A stretch of 40,219 nt of DNA from Phycisphaerales bacterium (lineage in GTDB: Bacteria; Planctomycetota; Phycisphaerae; Phycisphaerales; UBA1924). The position numbers and the translations under genes are program-made. Under the pieces are notes generated by a model, which was given only the letters and a program-made list of their open reading frames with translations, ran no database searches and was not told where the DNA came from. Positions 1 to 10,700 of this stretch are shown here, piece after piece. Numbering within the stretch: the stretch's first letter is position 1; each line of letters opens with the position of its first letter. Where the stretch lies: contig REET01000125.1 in assembly GCA_007694925.1 (NCBI GenBank), forward strand, positions 1-40,219, written 5' to 3'.

Positions 1-1763
1 CCGTCGATGATCTCGATGCCGATCAGCACCTCTCCGTTGCCGACGAGGTCGAGGTCACGCCCGTTCACATCAAGGCCCGAGCCGATGTTCAGCCCGCCGG
101 TCCCGAACGCGAGCGTCCGCCCGCCGGTCCCGCCCGCCGTCACATCGCTGACGAACGAGATCCCCCCGCCGGCCTCGATGTCGTGGTTGAGCGCCACCTG
201 GCTCGCCCCGCTCGAGGTCGAATTGGTCTGGGCGAACGCGCCGCCGATCTCGATGTCGCCCCCCAGCGTGAACAGCCCCGCGTTGTCGACCGTCAGATCG
301 CCCGTGAGCGCGACACTGCCGACATTGATCACGCCGCCGATCAGCTCCAGATCGCGCAGCGCGTCCGGCCCGGCGGCGAGAAGGTCGAGGTCGCCGAAGA
401 CATCGTTAAGGGTGATCGTGCCCGAGCCCGCGTTGAGCTCCAGCGCTCTCTCGGAGTTGTTGTAATCGCCGCCGAGATCGCCGGCGACAGTGATCGCGCC
501 GCCGTTGGTGCGGATGAAGCTGTCAGAGGTGGTGGTTGTGTCGACGGCGAGGTCGCCGTTGAAGACCACCGACCCGCCCTGGGTGACCATCTCGAGCCCG
601 CGCAGCTCGGTGCGCTGCGCCAGGACCGTAAAGTCCGCGTCGGAGCGGAGCTCGCCGCCCAGCACGCCCATACCGAACCCGGTCGGGGCGAGCAGGCGGA
701 CATCGGTCCTGAATGCGTGGCCCGCGGAGAACCCGCCGACGAAGATCTCGTGCTGCCCGGTCGTTTCCGTGCCGATGTCCAGGCGGGCGATGGATGAGTC
801 GATCCGGTTGATCGTCGCAGAACTCATGTTCAGCGCGCCGACCGTGAGCGACCCGACAATGATTCTGTCGAAAACGCTGTTCGGCCGGACCGAAACGACC
901 GCGTTGTTGGTGCCCGCTCCGTCGATGATCTCGATGCCGATCAGCACCTCTCCGTTGCCGACGAGGTCGAGGTCACGCCCGTTCACATCAAGGCCCGAGC
1001 CGATGTTCAGCCCGCCGGTCCCGAACGCGAGCGTCCGCCCGCCGGTCCCGCCCGCCGTCACATCGCTGACGAACGAGATCCCCCCGCCGGCCTCGATGTC
1101 GTGGTTGAGCGCCACCTGGCTCGCCCCGCTCGAGGTCGAATTGGTCTGGGCGAACGCGCCGCCGATCTCGATGTCGCCCCCCAGCGTGAACAGCCCCGCG
1201 TTGTCGACCGTCAGATCGCCCGTGAGCGCGACACTGCCGACATTGATCACGCCGCCGATCAGCTCCAGATCGCGCAGCGCGTCCGGCCCGGCGGCGAGAA
1301 GGTCGAGGTCGCCGAAGACATCGTTAAGGGTGATCGTGCCCGAGCCCGCGTTGAGCTCCAGCGCTCTCTCGGAGTTGTTGTAATCGCCGCCGAGATCGCC
1401 GGCGACAGTGATCGCGCCGCCGTTGGTGCGGATGAAGCTGTCAGAGGTGGTGGTTGTGTCGACGGCGAGGTCGCCGTTGAAGACCACCGACCCGCCCTGG
1501 GTGACCATCTCGAGCCCGCGCAGCTCGGTGCGCTGCGCCAGGACCGTAAAGTCCGCGTCGGAGCGGAGCTCGCCGCCCAGCACGCCCATACCGAACCCGG
1601 TCGGGGCGAGCAGGCGGACATCGGTCCTGAATGCGTGGCCCGCGGAGAACCCGCCGACGAAGATCTCGTGCTGCCCGGTCGTTTCCGTGCCGATGTCCAG
1701 GCGGGCGATGGATGAGTCGATCCGGTTGATCGTCGCAGAACTCATGTTCAGCGCGCCGACCGT
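1..1763. repeat. 918-bp in-frame tandem duplication inside the tpsA gene (1-845 equals 919-1763)
   Basis: Direct comparison: no mismatch seen between 1-845 and 919-1763. Translations of ORFs 183-797/1101-1715 and 341-703/1259-1621 are identical, with offset 918 (306 codons). A third, diverged copy starts around 1764. Confidence 0.9.
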
Positions 1764-4700
1764 CAGCGACCCGACATTGATGTTGTCGAGCACGCCGTTC
1801 GGCCGAATCGACACGACCGCGTTGTTGCTTCCCGCTCCGTCGAGGATCTCGATCCCGATCGAGAGCGTGCCGTTCCCGACCAGGTCGAGATTCCTGCCGT
1901 TCACATCCAGACCGAAGCCGATGCTCATCCCGCCGGTCCCGAACGAGAGCGTCCGCCCGCCGGTCCCGCCCAGCGTGACATCGCTGGCGAAGGAGATCCC
2001 GTTGGCGTCGATGTCACCGTTCAAGCTCACGGCGCTCAGGCCGCTGCCGGACGAGTTGGTCTGGGCGAACGCGCCGTCGGCGTCGACACTCCCGCTGAGG
2101 GTCAGCTGGCCGCTGTTGTCGATGGAAACCCCGCCAGAGGACGCCTCGATCCCGGCGAAATCCATCGCCTGGCCCTGCATGTTCAGCGAGCCGACCTCGA
2201 TGTCCTGCCCGTTGGTCGTAAAGGCGCCGGTCAGGCGGTTGCTGGTCGTCAGAGCGCCGGAGATTTCCACGCCCTGGATGCTGGTCGTGCCCGCGTTGGT
2301 GATCGTCACCGCCGTCAGGCCCGAGGCGGACGCCGCCGCGCCGTCGCCGGTGATCGAGCCCGAGACCGTGAGCGAGCCCGAGCCCGCGTTGAGCGTCAGC
2401 GACTCGGCGCCGGGGGTGCCCGTGTCGCCGGAGATCGACTGGTTGAACGCGATGTTCCCGCCGCCGGAGGTCACCGAGGCGTTGCCGCCCCCGAAGACCT
2501 CGGCCGACCCGACAAAGGTGATCCCCGCGCCGGCGGTCGTCACCGACGAGCCCGCGCCGAGGCGGACAAGGTTGCTGTTCAGACCGATCGTCGCGGCCGA
2601 GTCGGTTGTCGACAGGGCTCCGGTCACCGTCGTGACGGCGCCGCGGAAGAGCACCGCGTCATCGAACGCCGCCGTCCCGATCTCGAGCTCGGCCGCGCCG
2701 GTGTTGTACCCGAAGGTGATCGAGGCGAAGCCGTCGACGAGGTTGCTGATCGACCCGCCGTCGAGCAGGATGTTGTTCGTCAGCGTCGTGCCGTTGCCGA
2801 GCTGGAAATCGGTGTCCTCGTCTCGCTGGCGGAAAAGCAGCGTGCCCGCGCCGGAGACATTGCTGGCGAAGGTGATGCCGTCGTTGGCGCCGCCGTCGGA
2901 GTGCGCCGTAAAAGTCGTGTTCCCGCCCAACGAGAGCGTGTCGGCCCAGACCTGGTAGCCCTCGGTCGTGAACGAGCGCGTCCCGGAAGCCGTCGCGCCG
3001 TCGTTGACGAACAGGTTGCCGTCGATCTCGAGGTCGGCGCCGAACGAAATCGCCGTCGGCGCATCGATCGTCAGCGAGCCCGGCGTCGCGACCGTGCCGC
3101 CCCCGGTGAACGAGACGCTGTTGGCATCAAACGAGATGTCGCCGGTGATCCCGCCCGAGGCGAGCGTCGATCCGATCTCGATCGAGCTCGCACGCGTCGC
3201 GCCGAGCGTCGTCCCGCCGACGATCAGGTCGGCGCCGCTGATGCGGTTGTACGTGTTCAGATCGATCAGGAAGGGCGGCGTGCCCGCCACGGCCCCGATC
3301 CCCATCCCCCCGCCGTTGTGCGCGAGGTAGACATCGCCGGTGTTGCCCGCCGCGCCGAGGCGACCGCCCGAGCCGATCGTGAGGTTCGCCGCGCGCACCA
3401 GGATGTCGTTGTCGTCGGAATCGACCGTCACATTGTCGGCGATCGCCAGCGTGCCCGTCCCGTCGTCGGACGCATCGGCGAAGAACTCGATCTGCCCGCC
3501 CGCCGTGACATTTGCGTTCAGCGTGATGTTGTCGTCGGCGGTGAGGTCGAGCGCCCCGGAGGCGACCGTGCCCGCGAGCGTGATTGAGGCGTCGGAGGTC
3601 ACCGACGCGGCGCCAGCGCCTGCGTTGATCGAGTAATTCGCCAGCACGTCGAACGCGCCGCCGGCGGTCGCGGTGAACGAGCCGCCGCCGGTGTTGACGC
3701 TGTTGGTGATCGTCCCGTCGCCGAGGGTGATCGCGCCGCCCGCGTCGAGCAGCACATCGCCGCCGCCGGTTGTGAGCCCACCGAGGATAATCTCGTGGGC
3801 GAAGATGCTGATGTCAGCGCCGGCGGTCACGATCGTCGTGGCGATGTCCTGCATCTGGAAGACGCCGCCGTTGGGATTGCCCGCGCCCTGCCCGTTGTCG
3901 TTGGCGCGGAAGATCACGCTCGTGGTGATGTCCGAGAGATCGAGCACATTCCCCGTCAGCGACTCGATAAAAATGCTGTCTTCGGCGATCAGTTCGAGAT
4001 TCGCGCCGCTGAACGCTTCGAGAAAGCCCTTGCTGAGCGTGTGGTCCACGCCCGGGTCGGCGTTGATCACGCCGGCGGTGAATTCGCCGTCACGGCTGCC
4101 GCCGGAGGGGGCGTCGATGATCGTGATGTTCCTGGGGTCCAGCAGGAGCGTGCCCAGTTCGCCCTTCGCGGCCGTCATGTCGGCGGTGCCGCGGAAGATC
4201 AGGTACTCCTTGCCCGAGACCTCGGCGAAACCGCCGTCGCCGCCCTTGGCGCCGCCGCGGGCACTGACATGACCCGCAAAGCCGGTCAGCTCGTCGGCCC
4301 AAACGATGACGGTGCCGCCGTCGCCACGGACCATCGCGTCGGCGCGGAGGGTCGAGTCGTAGTCGACCGCCGTGCGCATCGCGGTGGGCTTGCCGCCCTG
4401 GCCCCGGAAGTCGCCGCCGACGAGGATCGTGCCGCCCCCGGCGTGGCCCGAGGCGTCGATGTCGGCGCCGATGAGGCCGACGCGGTTGCCGAAGATCTCG
4501 ACGCTGCCGCCGATCCCGCCGATCGCGTCGTTGGAGACATCGATCGAGCCGCTGACCATCACATCGGCGTTCATGCCGCCGTGGATCCGGACCATCTCGG
4601 CGCGGATCTTCGAGGCGTCGTGGATGACCATCGCGTAGATGTCGCCGGCGCCCAGGAGGATGTCGCCGTTCTCGGCGTGCAGCATGCCGGCGTTCTCGAC

Positions 4701-5360
4701 GCCGCCCACACCGGCCATCTGGCCGGCGTTGTGCACGCTCGCCTTGGCGAAGATGCGTCCGTTCCGCGTGCCGATGAGCACCTCGTCGCCCGCGACCATC
4801 GCGATCGTGCCCTCGTCGGCGACGATCGTGCCGAAGTTCGCCACGCTCGTGCCGAGCAGCGCGATCATGTCGCCCTGGATGAACCCTCGGTTCTCAACAC
4901 GCCCCGTCAGCTTGAAGTGGTCGCGTCCGGCGTTGAAGTCGTTGTTGGAGATGTTGCCCGCCGCGGCGTACAGCGCCCCGACATTCACCAGCGCCCCGTC
5001 GCCGAAGTACACGCCGGCCGGGTTGACCAGGTACACACGCCCGTTGGCGATCAGCGAGCCGTCGATCCGCGAGGGATCGGCGCTGTTGACCCGGTTGAGT
5101 ACCCGGGCCTGCTCGTTGGGCTGGACGAACCGGACCGTCTCGTGCCCGGCGATATTGAACGACTTGTACTCGATGATCGAGTTGTGCGATGCGGTGATCG
5201 TCGTCACCGAGCCGTCACGATTGAACGAAGCCTGACCCTGGCGGACCACCTCTCCCTGAGGACCCGCCAGCGCCGGCACGCACACCATCGTCAGCAGCGG
5301 GCCGGCAAGAACCGCCGAACGGACCGAACCGCGCCTGCTACGCATGGAACCCTTTGCCAT
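1..5360 (-). CDS. Filamentous haemagglutinin-like two-partner secretion exoprotein (TpsA), C-terminal part outside window
   Basis: Reverse-strand reading from ATG at 5360 gives MAKGSMRSRRGSVRSAVLAGPLLTMVCVPALAG (signal peptide), then a TPS-domain-like stretch (NGRVYLVNPAGVYFGDGALVNVGALYAAAGNISN), then long Gly/Thr/Asn beta-helix-like repeats open to the window edge. GGAG is present upstream of the ATG. The frame is absent from the supplied ORF track because no stop lies inside the window. Confidence 0.88.
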   Translation of the reverse strand, partial: MAKGSMRSRRGSVRSAVLAGPLLTMVCVPALAGPQGEVVRQGQASFNRDGSVTTITASHNSIIEYKSFNIAGHETVRFVQPNEQARVLNRVNSADPSRIDGSLIANGRVYLVNPAGVYFGDGALVNVGALYAAAGNISNNDFNAGRDHFKLTGRVENRGFIQGDMIALLGTSVANFGTIVADEGTIAMVAGDEVLIGTRNGRIFAKASVHNAGQMAGVGGVENAGMLHAENGDILLGAGDIYAMVIHDASKIRAEMVRIHGGMNADVMVSGSIDVSNDAIGGIGGSVEIFGNRVGLIGADIDASGHAGGGTILVGGDFRGQGGKPTAMRTAVDYDSTLRADAMVRGDGGTVIVWADELTGFAGHVSARGGAKGGDGGFAEVSGKEYLIFRGTADMTAAKGELGTLLLDPRNITIIDAPSGGSRDGEFTAGVINADPGVDHTLSKGFLEAFSGANLELIAEDSIFIESLTGNVLDLSDITTSVIFRANDNGQGAGNPNGGVFQMQDIATTIVTAGADISIFAHEIILGGLTTGGGDVLLDAGGAITLGDGTITNSVNTGGGSFTATAGGAFDVLANYSINAGAGAASVTSDASITLAGTVASGALDLTADDNITLNANVTAGGQIEFFADASDDGTGTLAIADNVTVDSDDNDILVRAANLTIGSGGRLGAAGNTGDVYLAHNGGGMGIGAVAGTPPFLIDLNTYNRISGADLIVGGTTLGATRASSIEIGSTLASGGITGDISFDANSVSFTGGGTVATPGSLTIDAPTAISFGADLEIDGNLFVNDGATASGTRSFTTEGYQVWADTLSLGGNTTFTAHSDGGANDGITFASNVSGAGTLLFRQRDEDTDFQLGNGTTLTNNILLDGGSISNLVDGFASITFGYNTGAAELEIGTAAFDDAVLFRGAVTTVTGALSTTDSAATIGLNSNLVRLGAGSSVTTAGAGITFVGSAEVFGGGNASVTSGGGNIAFNQSISGDTGTPGAESLTLNAGSGSLTVSGSITGDGAAASASGLTAVTITNAGTTSIQGVEISGALTTSNRLTGAFTTNGQDIEVGSLNMQGQAMDFAGIEASSGGVSIDNSGQLTLSGSVDADGAFAQTNSSGSGLSAVSLNGDIDANGISFASDVTLGGTGGRTLSFGTGGMSIGFGLDVNGRNLDLVGNGTLSIGIEILDGAGSNNAVVSIRPNGVLDNINVGSLTVGALNMSSATINRIDSSIARLDIGTETTGQHEIFVGGFSAGHAFRTDVRLLAPTGFGMGVLGGELRSDADFTVLAQRTELRGLEMVTQGGSVVFNGDLAVDTTTTSDSFIRTNGGAITVAGDLGGDYNNSERALELNAGSGTITLNDVFGDLDLLAAGPDALRDLELIGGVINVGSVALTGDLTVDNAGLFTLGGDIEIGGAFAQTNSTSSGASQVALNHDIEAGGGISFVSDVTAGGTGGRTLAFGTGGLNIGSGLDVNGRDLDLVGNGEVLIGIEIIDGAGTNNAVVSVRPNSVFDRIIVGSLTVGALNMSSATINRIDSSIARLDIGTETTGQHEIFVGGFSAGHAFRTDVRLLAPTGFGMGVLGGELRSDADFTVLAQRTELRGLEMVTQGGSVVFNGDLAVDTTTTSDSFIRTNGGAITVAGDLGGDYNNSERALELNAGSGTITLNDVFGDLDLLAAGPDALRDLELIGGVINVGSVALTGDLTVDNAGLFTLGGDIEIGGAFAQTNSTSSGASQVALNHDIEAGGGISFVSDVTAGGTGGRTLAFGTGGLNIGSGLDVNGRDLDLVGNGEVLIGIEIID

Positions 5361-5381
5361 CGCGAACTCCTCACTCACTCT

Positions 5382-5398
5382 CGCGGCGATCCGCCGCG
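5382..5398 (-). promoter_or_regulatory. Perfect 7-bp hairpin in the 5' UTR just upstream of the tpsA SD/start
   Basis: CGCGGCG-ATC-CGCCGCG, about 22 nt upstream of the ATG at 5360. Confidence 0.35.
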
Positions 5399-5557
5399 CA
5401 CCCCCGACACGGGACTCGCCCGCGCCGGTGACATTTTCTTCCGTTCATGAACGCACGCCAGCACGACGCACATTGCGCCGTACCGGCCGCCCCCCGCCCC
5501 GCGCTTTGTCCCAGGAACCGATGCATCTGTGCATCTCCGATCGGGACCGACATCCGG

Positions 5558-7507
5558 TCAATACAGCAGCGTCAGCATAAAGTGCAGCTTGCTGTTCTGG
5601 CTCCGCTCGGCGCTGTCCGGATCGGTCAGCGCAAAGCCCCAGTCCAGCCTCGCCTGCAGGTTCCGCTTGAGCTGCAACTCAGTGCCGATGCCCACGCCCA
5701 CGAGCGTCTCGTCGCCCTCGAAACTCAACGCGTCGCTGTTGCCCGTCCAGCCCACATCGGCGAACGCACGCATGATCCAGTTCCAGTCCGGACGCCCGTA
5801 CACCTGCTGCGGCGCGAACTTGAACGGCTCGCCGAACACGCGGAAACGCGGATCGGGGTCGATCGGGAACACCCGCGGGATATGGAAGCGGTACTCGGCA
5901 GTCAGCAGCACCTGATTGTCAGAAGCCACCACCGTCTCGTCGTACCCGCGGACCGAGTGGAAACCGCCCGTCGTCGCCTGCGCGCTGGGGATCAGCCGGT
6001 TGCCCAACGCGTGCTGACCCGAGAAGCGGAAAAACAGCTCGTGCGCCAAAGTCGATGTCTCGGGCGTCGTCGGGTCGCGCCACGCGTCCCCGAAGATCGC
6101 CGGCTCGATGAAGAACGAGTAACGCGCGCTCCACTGGAAGACCGCCCAGTCCTTGTCGGGGTCCACACGCCCGAGCCGCTGCATCTCGTCGACATCGTCC
6201 CCGAACCCGAACTCGAACCCCGCGTCCGCCGAGAGCGTCTGCGTCTCGCTGAAACGCTCCGCCCTGGCGCCGAAGGTCAGGTACCAGATGTCCGCGTCGC
6301 CCTTGATCTGCGTGATCTCGTTCTCGACGGTCACATTCTGGAACCGGGCGCCCGCGTAGTAATCCACGAACAGGTTGTCCCACTGGTGCGCGTTGAAGAT
6401 CAACTCGCCGCCGATGTTGTACCCGTCGCCCTTGAAACCCTCGCCCGCCAGACCCACATCAGAGGCGGTGAACTCGTTGTACCCGCCAGAGACACGCCAG
6501 CGGAGCCGGTCGACGCCGAAGAACGGCGCCTCGTACGAACCCACGATCGCGTGCGAGTCGTCGAACCCGGCGGTGATGTAGTCCAGCGACAGGATGTCGT
6601 CGTTGCCGAAGAGCTGGTTGTGCGTGAACCCGAAACGGTGACGCCACTCGCTCGTGTTCCGCGTGCCCGTGTTCGAGAGCTGGTAATACACCATCCAGGG
6701 CTTGGACTCGAAAACATAGTAATCGAGCACCGCCTCGCCGGCCCCGAGCCCGGGAGCGATCGCCACATCGACCTGACGCCCGGGGTGCCGGTTCTTACGC
6801 AGCACGTACGGATCGAGCCTGTCGCGACGCAGCAGCGCCACCGAACGGTCCTCGCCCTCCTCGGCCGGTCGCACCGGGCTGTTCTCGCGGATCCGACGGT
6901 GCGCGGCACTGTTGATGCGGTCTTCCGTCGGGATCCGCGCGCCAGACGCGATCGTGTTCACCTGCGAAACCTCGGCGGTGAACACCCGCAGGGTGATCCC
7001 TTCCTCGCCCTGCCGCCTCGCGTCCTGGCCCGTCGAAAGACGCAGCTCGTCGGGCACGATGAACACGCCGATCACGCCGCGACGGTTGAACTCCTGCACG
7101 AGCTGGCCGGAGATCTGCAGCAGCGCGCTGGCGTAGAACTGACGCGTCGGCTGCTCGGCGATGTCCTGCAAGGTCATCGTGACCGCCGGCAGACCCCGAC
7201 GCGGCGCCACATACCCCTGCGCCGTCTGCAGCAACCTGAACTGCACATCCTCGAACTCCGAAAGATCGGGCAGCCCCAGCGAGACCGGATCGTCATCGGC
7301 GTACGCCAGCCGGATCGAACCGATCGCAAAGCGAGGCCCGTCCTCCTCCCGCGGCGCCGCCTCCTCGATCACCTCGACCGTGATCGGCCCCTCAAGCTCA
7401 GGCTGGGCCGACACGCCCCCGACACAAAGCCCCGAACCGGCGAGCAACGCCGCGATCAGCAACCGCGACGCCGCCGCTCCCCCCTCCGCTCGATTCAAAG
7501 CCGTCAT
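5558..7507 (-). CDS. Two-partner secretion outer-membrane transporter (TpsB, ShlB/FhaC family)
   Basis: 649 aa; signal peptide, POTRA-like N-terminal region (FNRRGVIGVFIVPDEL), then a BamA/FhaC-like beta-barrel ending ARLDWGFALTDPDSAERSQNSKLHFMLTLLY; located directly upstream of tpsA on the same strand. Confidence 0.8.
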   Translation of the reverse strand: MTALNRAEGGAAASRLLIAALLAGSGLCVGGVSAQPELEGPITVEVIEEAAPREEDGPRFAIGSIRLAYADDDPVSLGLPDLSEFEDVQFRLLQTAQGYVAPRRGLPAVTMTLQDIAEQPTRQFYASALLQISGQLVQEFNRRGVIGVFIVPDELRLSTGQDARRQGEEGITLRVFTAEVSQVNTIASGARIPTEDRINSAAHRRIRENSPVRPAEEGEDRSVALLRRDRLDPYVLRKNRHPGRQVDVAIAPGLGAGEAVLDYYVFESKPWMVYYQLSNTGTRNTSEWRHRFGFTHNQLFGNDDILSLDYITAGFDDSHAIVGSYEAPFFGVDRLRWRVSGGYNEFTASDVGLAGEGFKGDGYNIGGELIFNAHQWDNLFVDYYAGARFQNVTVENEITQIKGDADIWYLTFGARAERFSETQTLSADAGFEFGFGDDVDEMQRLGRVDPDKDWAVFQWSARYSFFIEPAIFGDAWRDPTTPETSTLAHELFFRFSGQHALGNRLIPSAQATTGGFHSVRGYDETVVASDNQVLLTAEYRFHIPRVFPIDPDPRFRVFGEPFKFAPQQVYGRPDWNWIMRAFADVGWTGNSDALSFEGDETLVGVGIGTELQLKRNLQARLDWGFALTDPDSAERSQNSKLHFMLTLLY

Positions 7508-7775
7508 GCTGGATTCCTTCTCACGCTCGCGGCGTTCTCTCTGCCGATCCCGCTCCCGGGAACGCCCGGGGCCTCTGCATTTCCACGAGCTGACCCGCGG
7601 AATATAGGACGCAAGCTACCACCCGCCACCACGCGTTGCAACAGCCTCTACACCGGCACACAACATCCGGGCCCGCCAGAGACCAAGGATTCAGGCCGCC
7701 CATTAAGGATACAAATAGCTTTTATTGGGAGGGGTGCTCGCACCTCGATCTGTCGGCAACCCCGAACCCGGGCGA

Positions 7776-10700
7776 TCAGGAATCGCCTCTGGGCTCCAGG
7801 AACGGCAGGGTGCGCAAAAACTGCTCCGCAGTCCGACGCGCCGAAGCCCCGATCTCCCCCTCAAACCCGAACGCCAGGCGGAAGCCCACATCCGAGTAGC
7901 TCTGCTGACGAGCCAAAGGGTGCCCGATCGCCTCGTCGACCGCCAGCGACCGATCCGACAGGGCGGACCCGCCGATCACGCCCTGCCCGGTTCCCGTCCC
8001 CGGGGTCGCGACCCACTCGGCGACATTGCCCACCATGTGACGCAGCGTCCCGCCCCGATCGGCGTCGACGGGCTCGAACCAGAGCGTGCCGTCGTCGAGG
8101 TCTGTCCACGCCCGGGCGTCCCCGCCCTGCCCGACGCCCCGGGCCACGAACGCCCCCGCGTCCGGCCACGGAGGAGCCAGCCCGCGACGCTCCCGCGCCA
8201 GCGCGTGCTCGAGCTGGCGGGACCAGGTCGCATCGCGAATGTTCCACGCCGCACGCCCGCCCTCCCCGGCCGGCGAGGGATCCTCGAACGCCCCCAGGGC
8301 CGCCCGCCACTCGCTTGCCGTGGGCAGACGGCACCCGACCGCCTCGGCCATCGCCGAGGCCGCCTCGAACGAGACCATCTGCATCGGGCTCCGGTCGGTC
8401 GGCCGCTCGGGGTCCAGACCCTGCGGGTGGGCCGGCCCCGCCGCTTCGTCCCACGACAGCCACCTGCGGCTGGGCACGATGCCCCGCTCTGTGTCCCACG
8501 CCCACGACCTCGGCCCCTGCCAGCGATCCGAGACGCCGCCGTCCATCGCCGCGGCGAGCGCCGGCCAGCGCTCGCGCAACGCCGCCTGCGCCTCGGGCTC
8601 CCCCACCGCCCGGGCGAAGACCCCGACGGAAACCTCGTGCAGCCCCACAAACACCGTCGCCCCGTTGGTCGACACCCCGACAAACGCAAGCTCGGTGTGT
8701 CCCTCGGGATGGCGATACACCACCGACCGTCCTTCCGGATCGGCCTCGAAGCCCCAGCCGGCGACGCCCGGACCGAGCGAAGCGAAGTCGATCGCCGGCC
8801 CGGCATCGGCCCCGGAGGCCAGCTCGATCACGCCGGTCAGCCACTCCCGATCTTCGCCTTCCAGTCGCTCGACCGACCGCGTGCCGTCGACCCCGTCGAC
8901 AAACCGCTCGAGCGCGGCGAGGGCCGCCTCATCGTCGGACGCGGTTGATAGCTCCCGCTCCAGCAACACCGCCTGCGCGTTGAACCTCGCTCTGAACGGG
9001 AGTCGGTCGATCCGGCCGCCCAGCGCGTCTTGCCTGACCATCGCCTCGCGGATCGCTGAGGGCGAGGAGGCCCGACCGGCCGCGGCTGCCCATCGGGCCG
9101 CGGCGCCGGACTCCAACTCTTCGAGCACCCGGGTCCGGCTCGCCTCGTCGTCGATCTCTCGGGCCAAGGCCCGGAGCCTGTCCTGGGCCTGCACCTCCGA
9201 CGCGAGGTGCTCGGGCAGCGGCCAGCCAGAGATACCGTCGAGCCGGCGCCACGCCGCCAGCGCAACCGACAGGCTGGCCCCCTCCGACACCACAGACGAC
9301 AGCTCCGACGGGTCGGACATCGAGGCGATCCGGTCGATCCGGCCCAGCCGATCCAGCAGGGGCTCCATCGCCGGGCGGAGATCGGTCGCAAGATCGTCGC
9401 CCTCCCACGCCCGCCGGAGATCCCCGATCGCCCGCCCGTCCTGGAGCGGAGCGTCGATGGCGAGGCCGGACTCGATGTGCCGATCGATCGCCGCGGCATC
9501 GGACAGGTGACGCCCGATCTCATCGAGGGCCCGGCCCTCGCGTCCGAGCCTCTCGGTCCACAGGCGTTCGAACGCCTCGGCGGGCCCGTCGCCCGGCGTC
9601 CACGAGGCGAGCGCGATCCCGCGTTCGATCAGTTGCTCGCGCCGGCTGTCCAGCAGGCGCCGGAGCGAAGCCGCACGCACGGCGCCGCCCGTCTCTGGAG
9701 GCGCGAAGGCCGAGAGGGTTTCCGACGCGTCTGTCTCGATGCGGCGGAGGATGTCCTGCGCTGCGTCGGCGCCGTCGGCCAGGCGCAGCCGATCTTCGGG
9801 GCGTTCGTATGCGCTGAGCAGTTCGTCGCGCCACGACTTCCACGCCTTGTCGATCGCTTCAGAGCCGATCTGCGAGACGGACTCCGTTTCACGAAGCGCG
9901 CGGATGTAGTCGCTGTGGTCGCGGCTGAGGCGGAGCCCCGCGTCGCTGATCCCGCGATCGATCGATCGCAGCGCGGTCTCGACCTGCTGGACTCCCGAGG
10001 TGATCTCCCGCTCCGTCGCCCGACGCCACGGACCCTGCTTGATCGATTCGGCCCTGGCCGCCGCCTCGTCGAGCTGATCGGCGGCGCCCGCGACGAGCTC
10101 CGCCGCGGCTTGCCCGTGACGCTCGACGAGCTCGCCGAGCTGCTCACGCAGCGAGGCGATGCGTTCTTGCACGCCCCACCCCTCGCGCGGGTCGGGCCCC
10201 TCGGGCAGGCGGTGCACATCGCGTTGGGCGGCTGCCAGCCAGTCGTGAAACAGCTCGGGCGTCGCCCCTTCGGCCGACGCCCGCTGATACACCCCCGAAG
10301 CTCCTTCTCGCAGCGCCGCGCGATCGATGCGTGGCCAATCGTCGTCGAGGAAGGCCGCGAGCCGAACTCCAAGGCTCTCGGCCCGTTCGAGCCTCGCCTG
10401 AGCCTCGGCCAAGGCGCCCTGCCCGTCGCGCCCCGGTCCGCGGGCGAGCATCTCGAAGCGTTCGAGCACCGGGTCACCCGTCGCACGGGCGCGTCCGCCG
10501 ACGGCCTCGATCAGGCGGAGGCGTTCGAGCATGGTCTCGACACTCGGGCCCGTGTTCAGCACTCGCTCGACGCCGGCCGCCAGACGCTCGCCAGAATCGA
10601 AGTCGACCCCGGACGAGACCCTTCGCAGTTCATCGGCGCCGGCGTTCCATCCCATGGCCAGAAGCCTCGCCGCGGCCTCTTCGAGTTCACCCCTCGCCGG

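Noticed and set aside
1-1763. The 918-bp repeat as a mobile element or CRISPR-like array
   Set aside because: It is an in-frame protein-coding repeat inside one adhesin gene, without terminal inverted repeats or spacers.
3795-5450. 551-aa plus-strand ORF (and 183-797, 490-1383, 1408-2958)
   Set aside because: Antisense shadow of TpsA; the minus frame has signal peptide, TPS domain and beta-helix repeats.
5447-8983. 1178-aa plus-strand ORF
   Set aside because: Antisense to TpsB and the TagF-FGE gene; low-complexity Arg/Pro-rich translation typical of GC-rich shadow frames.
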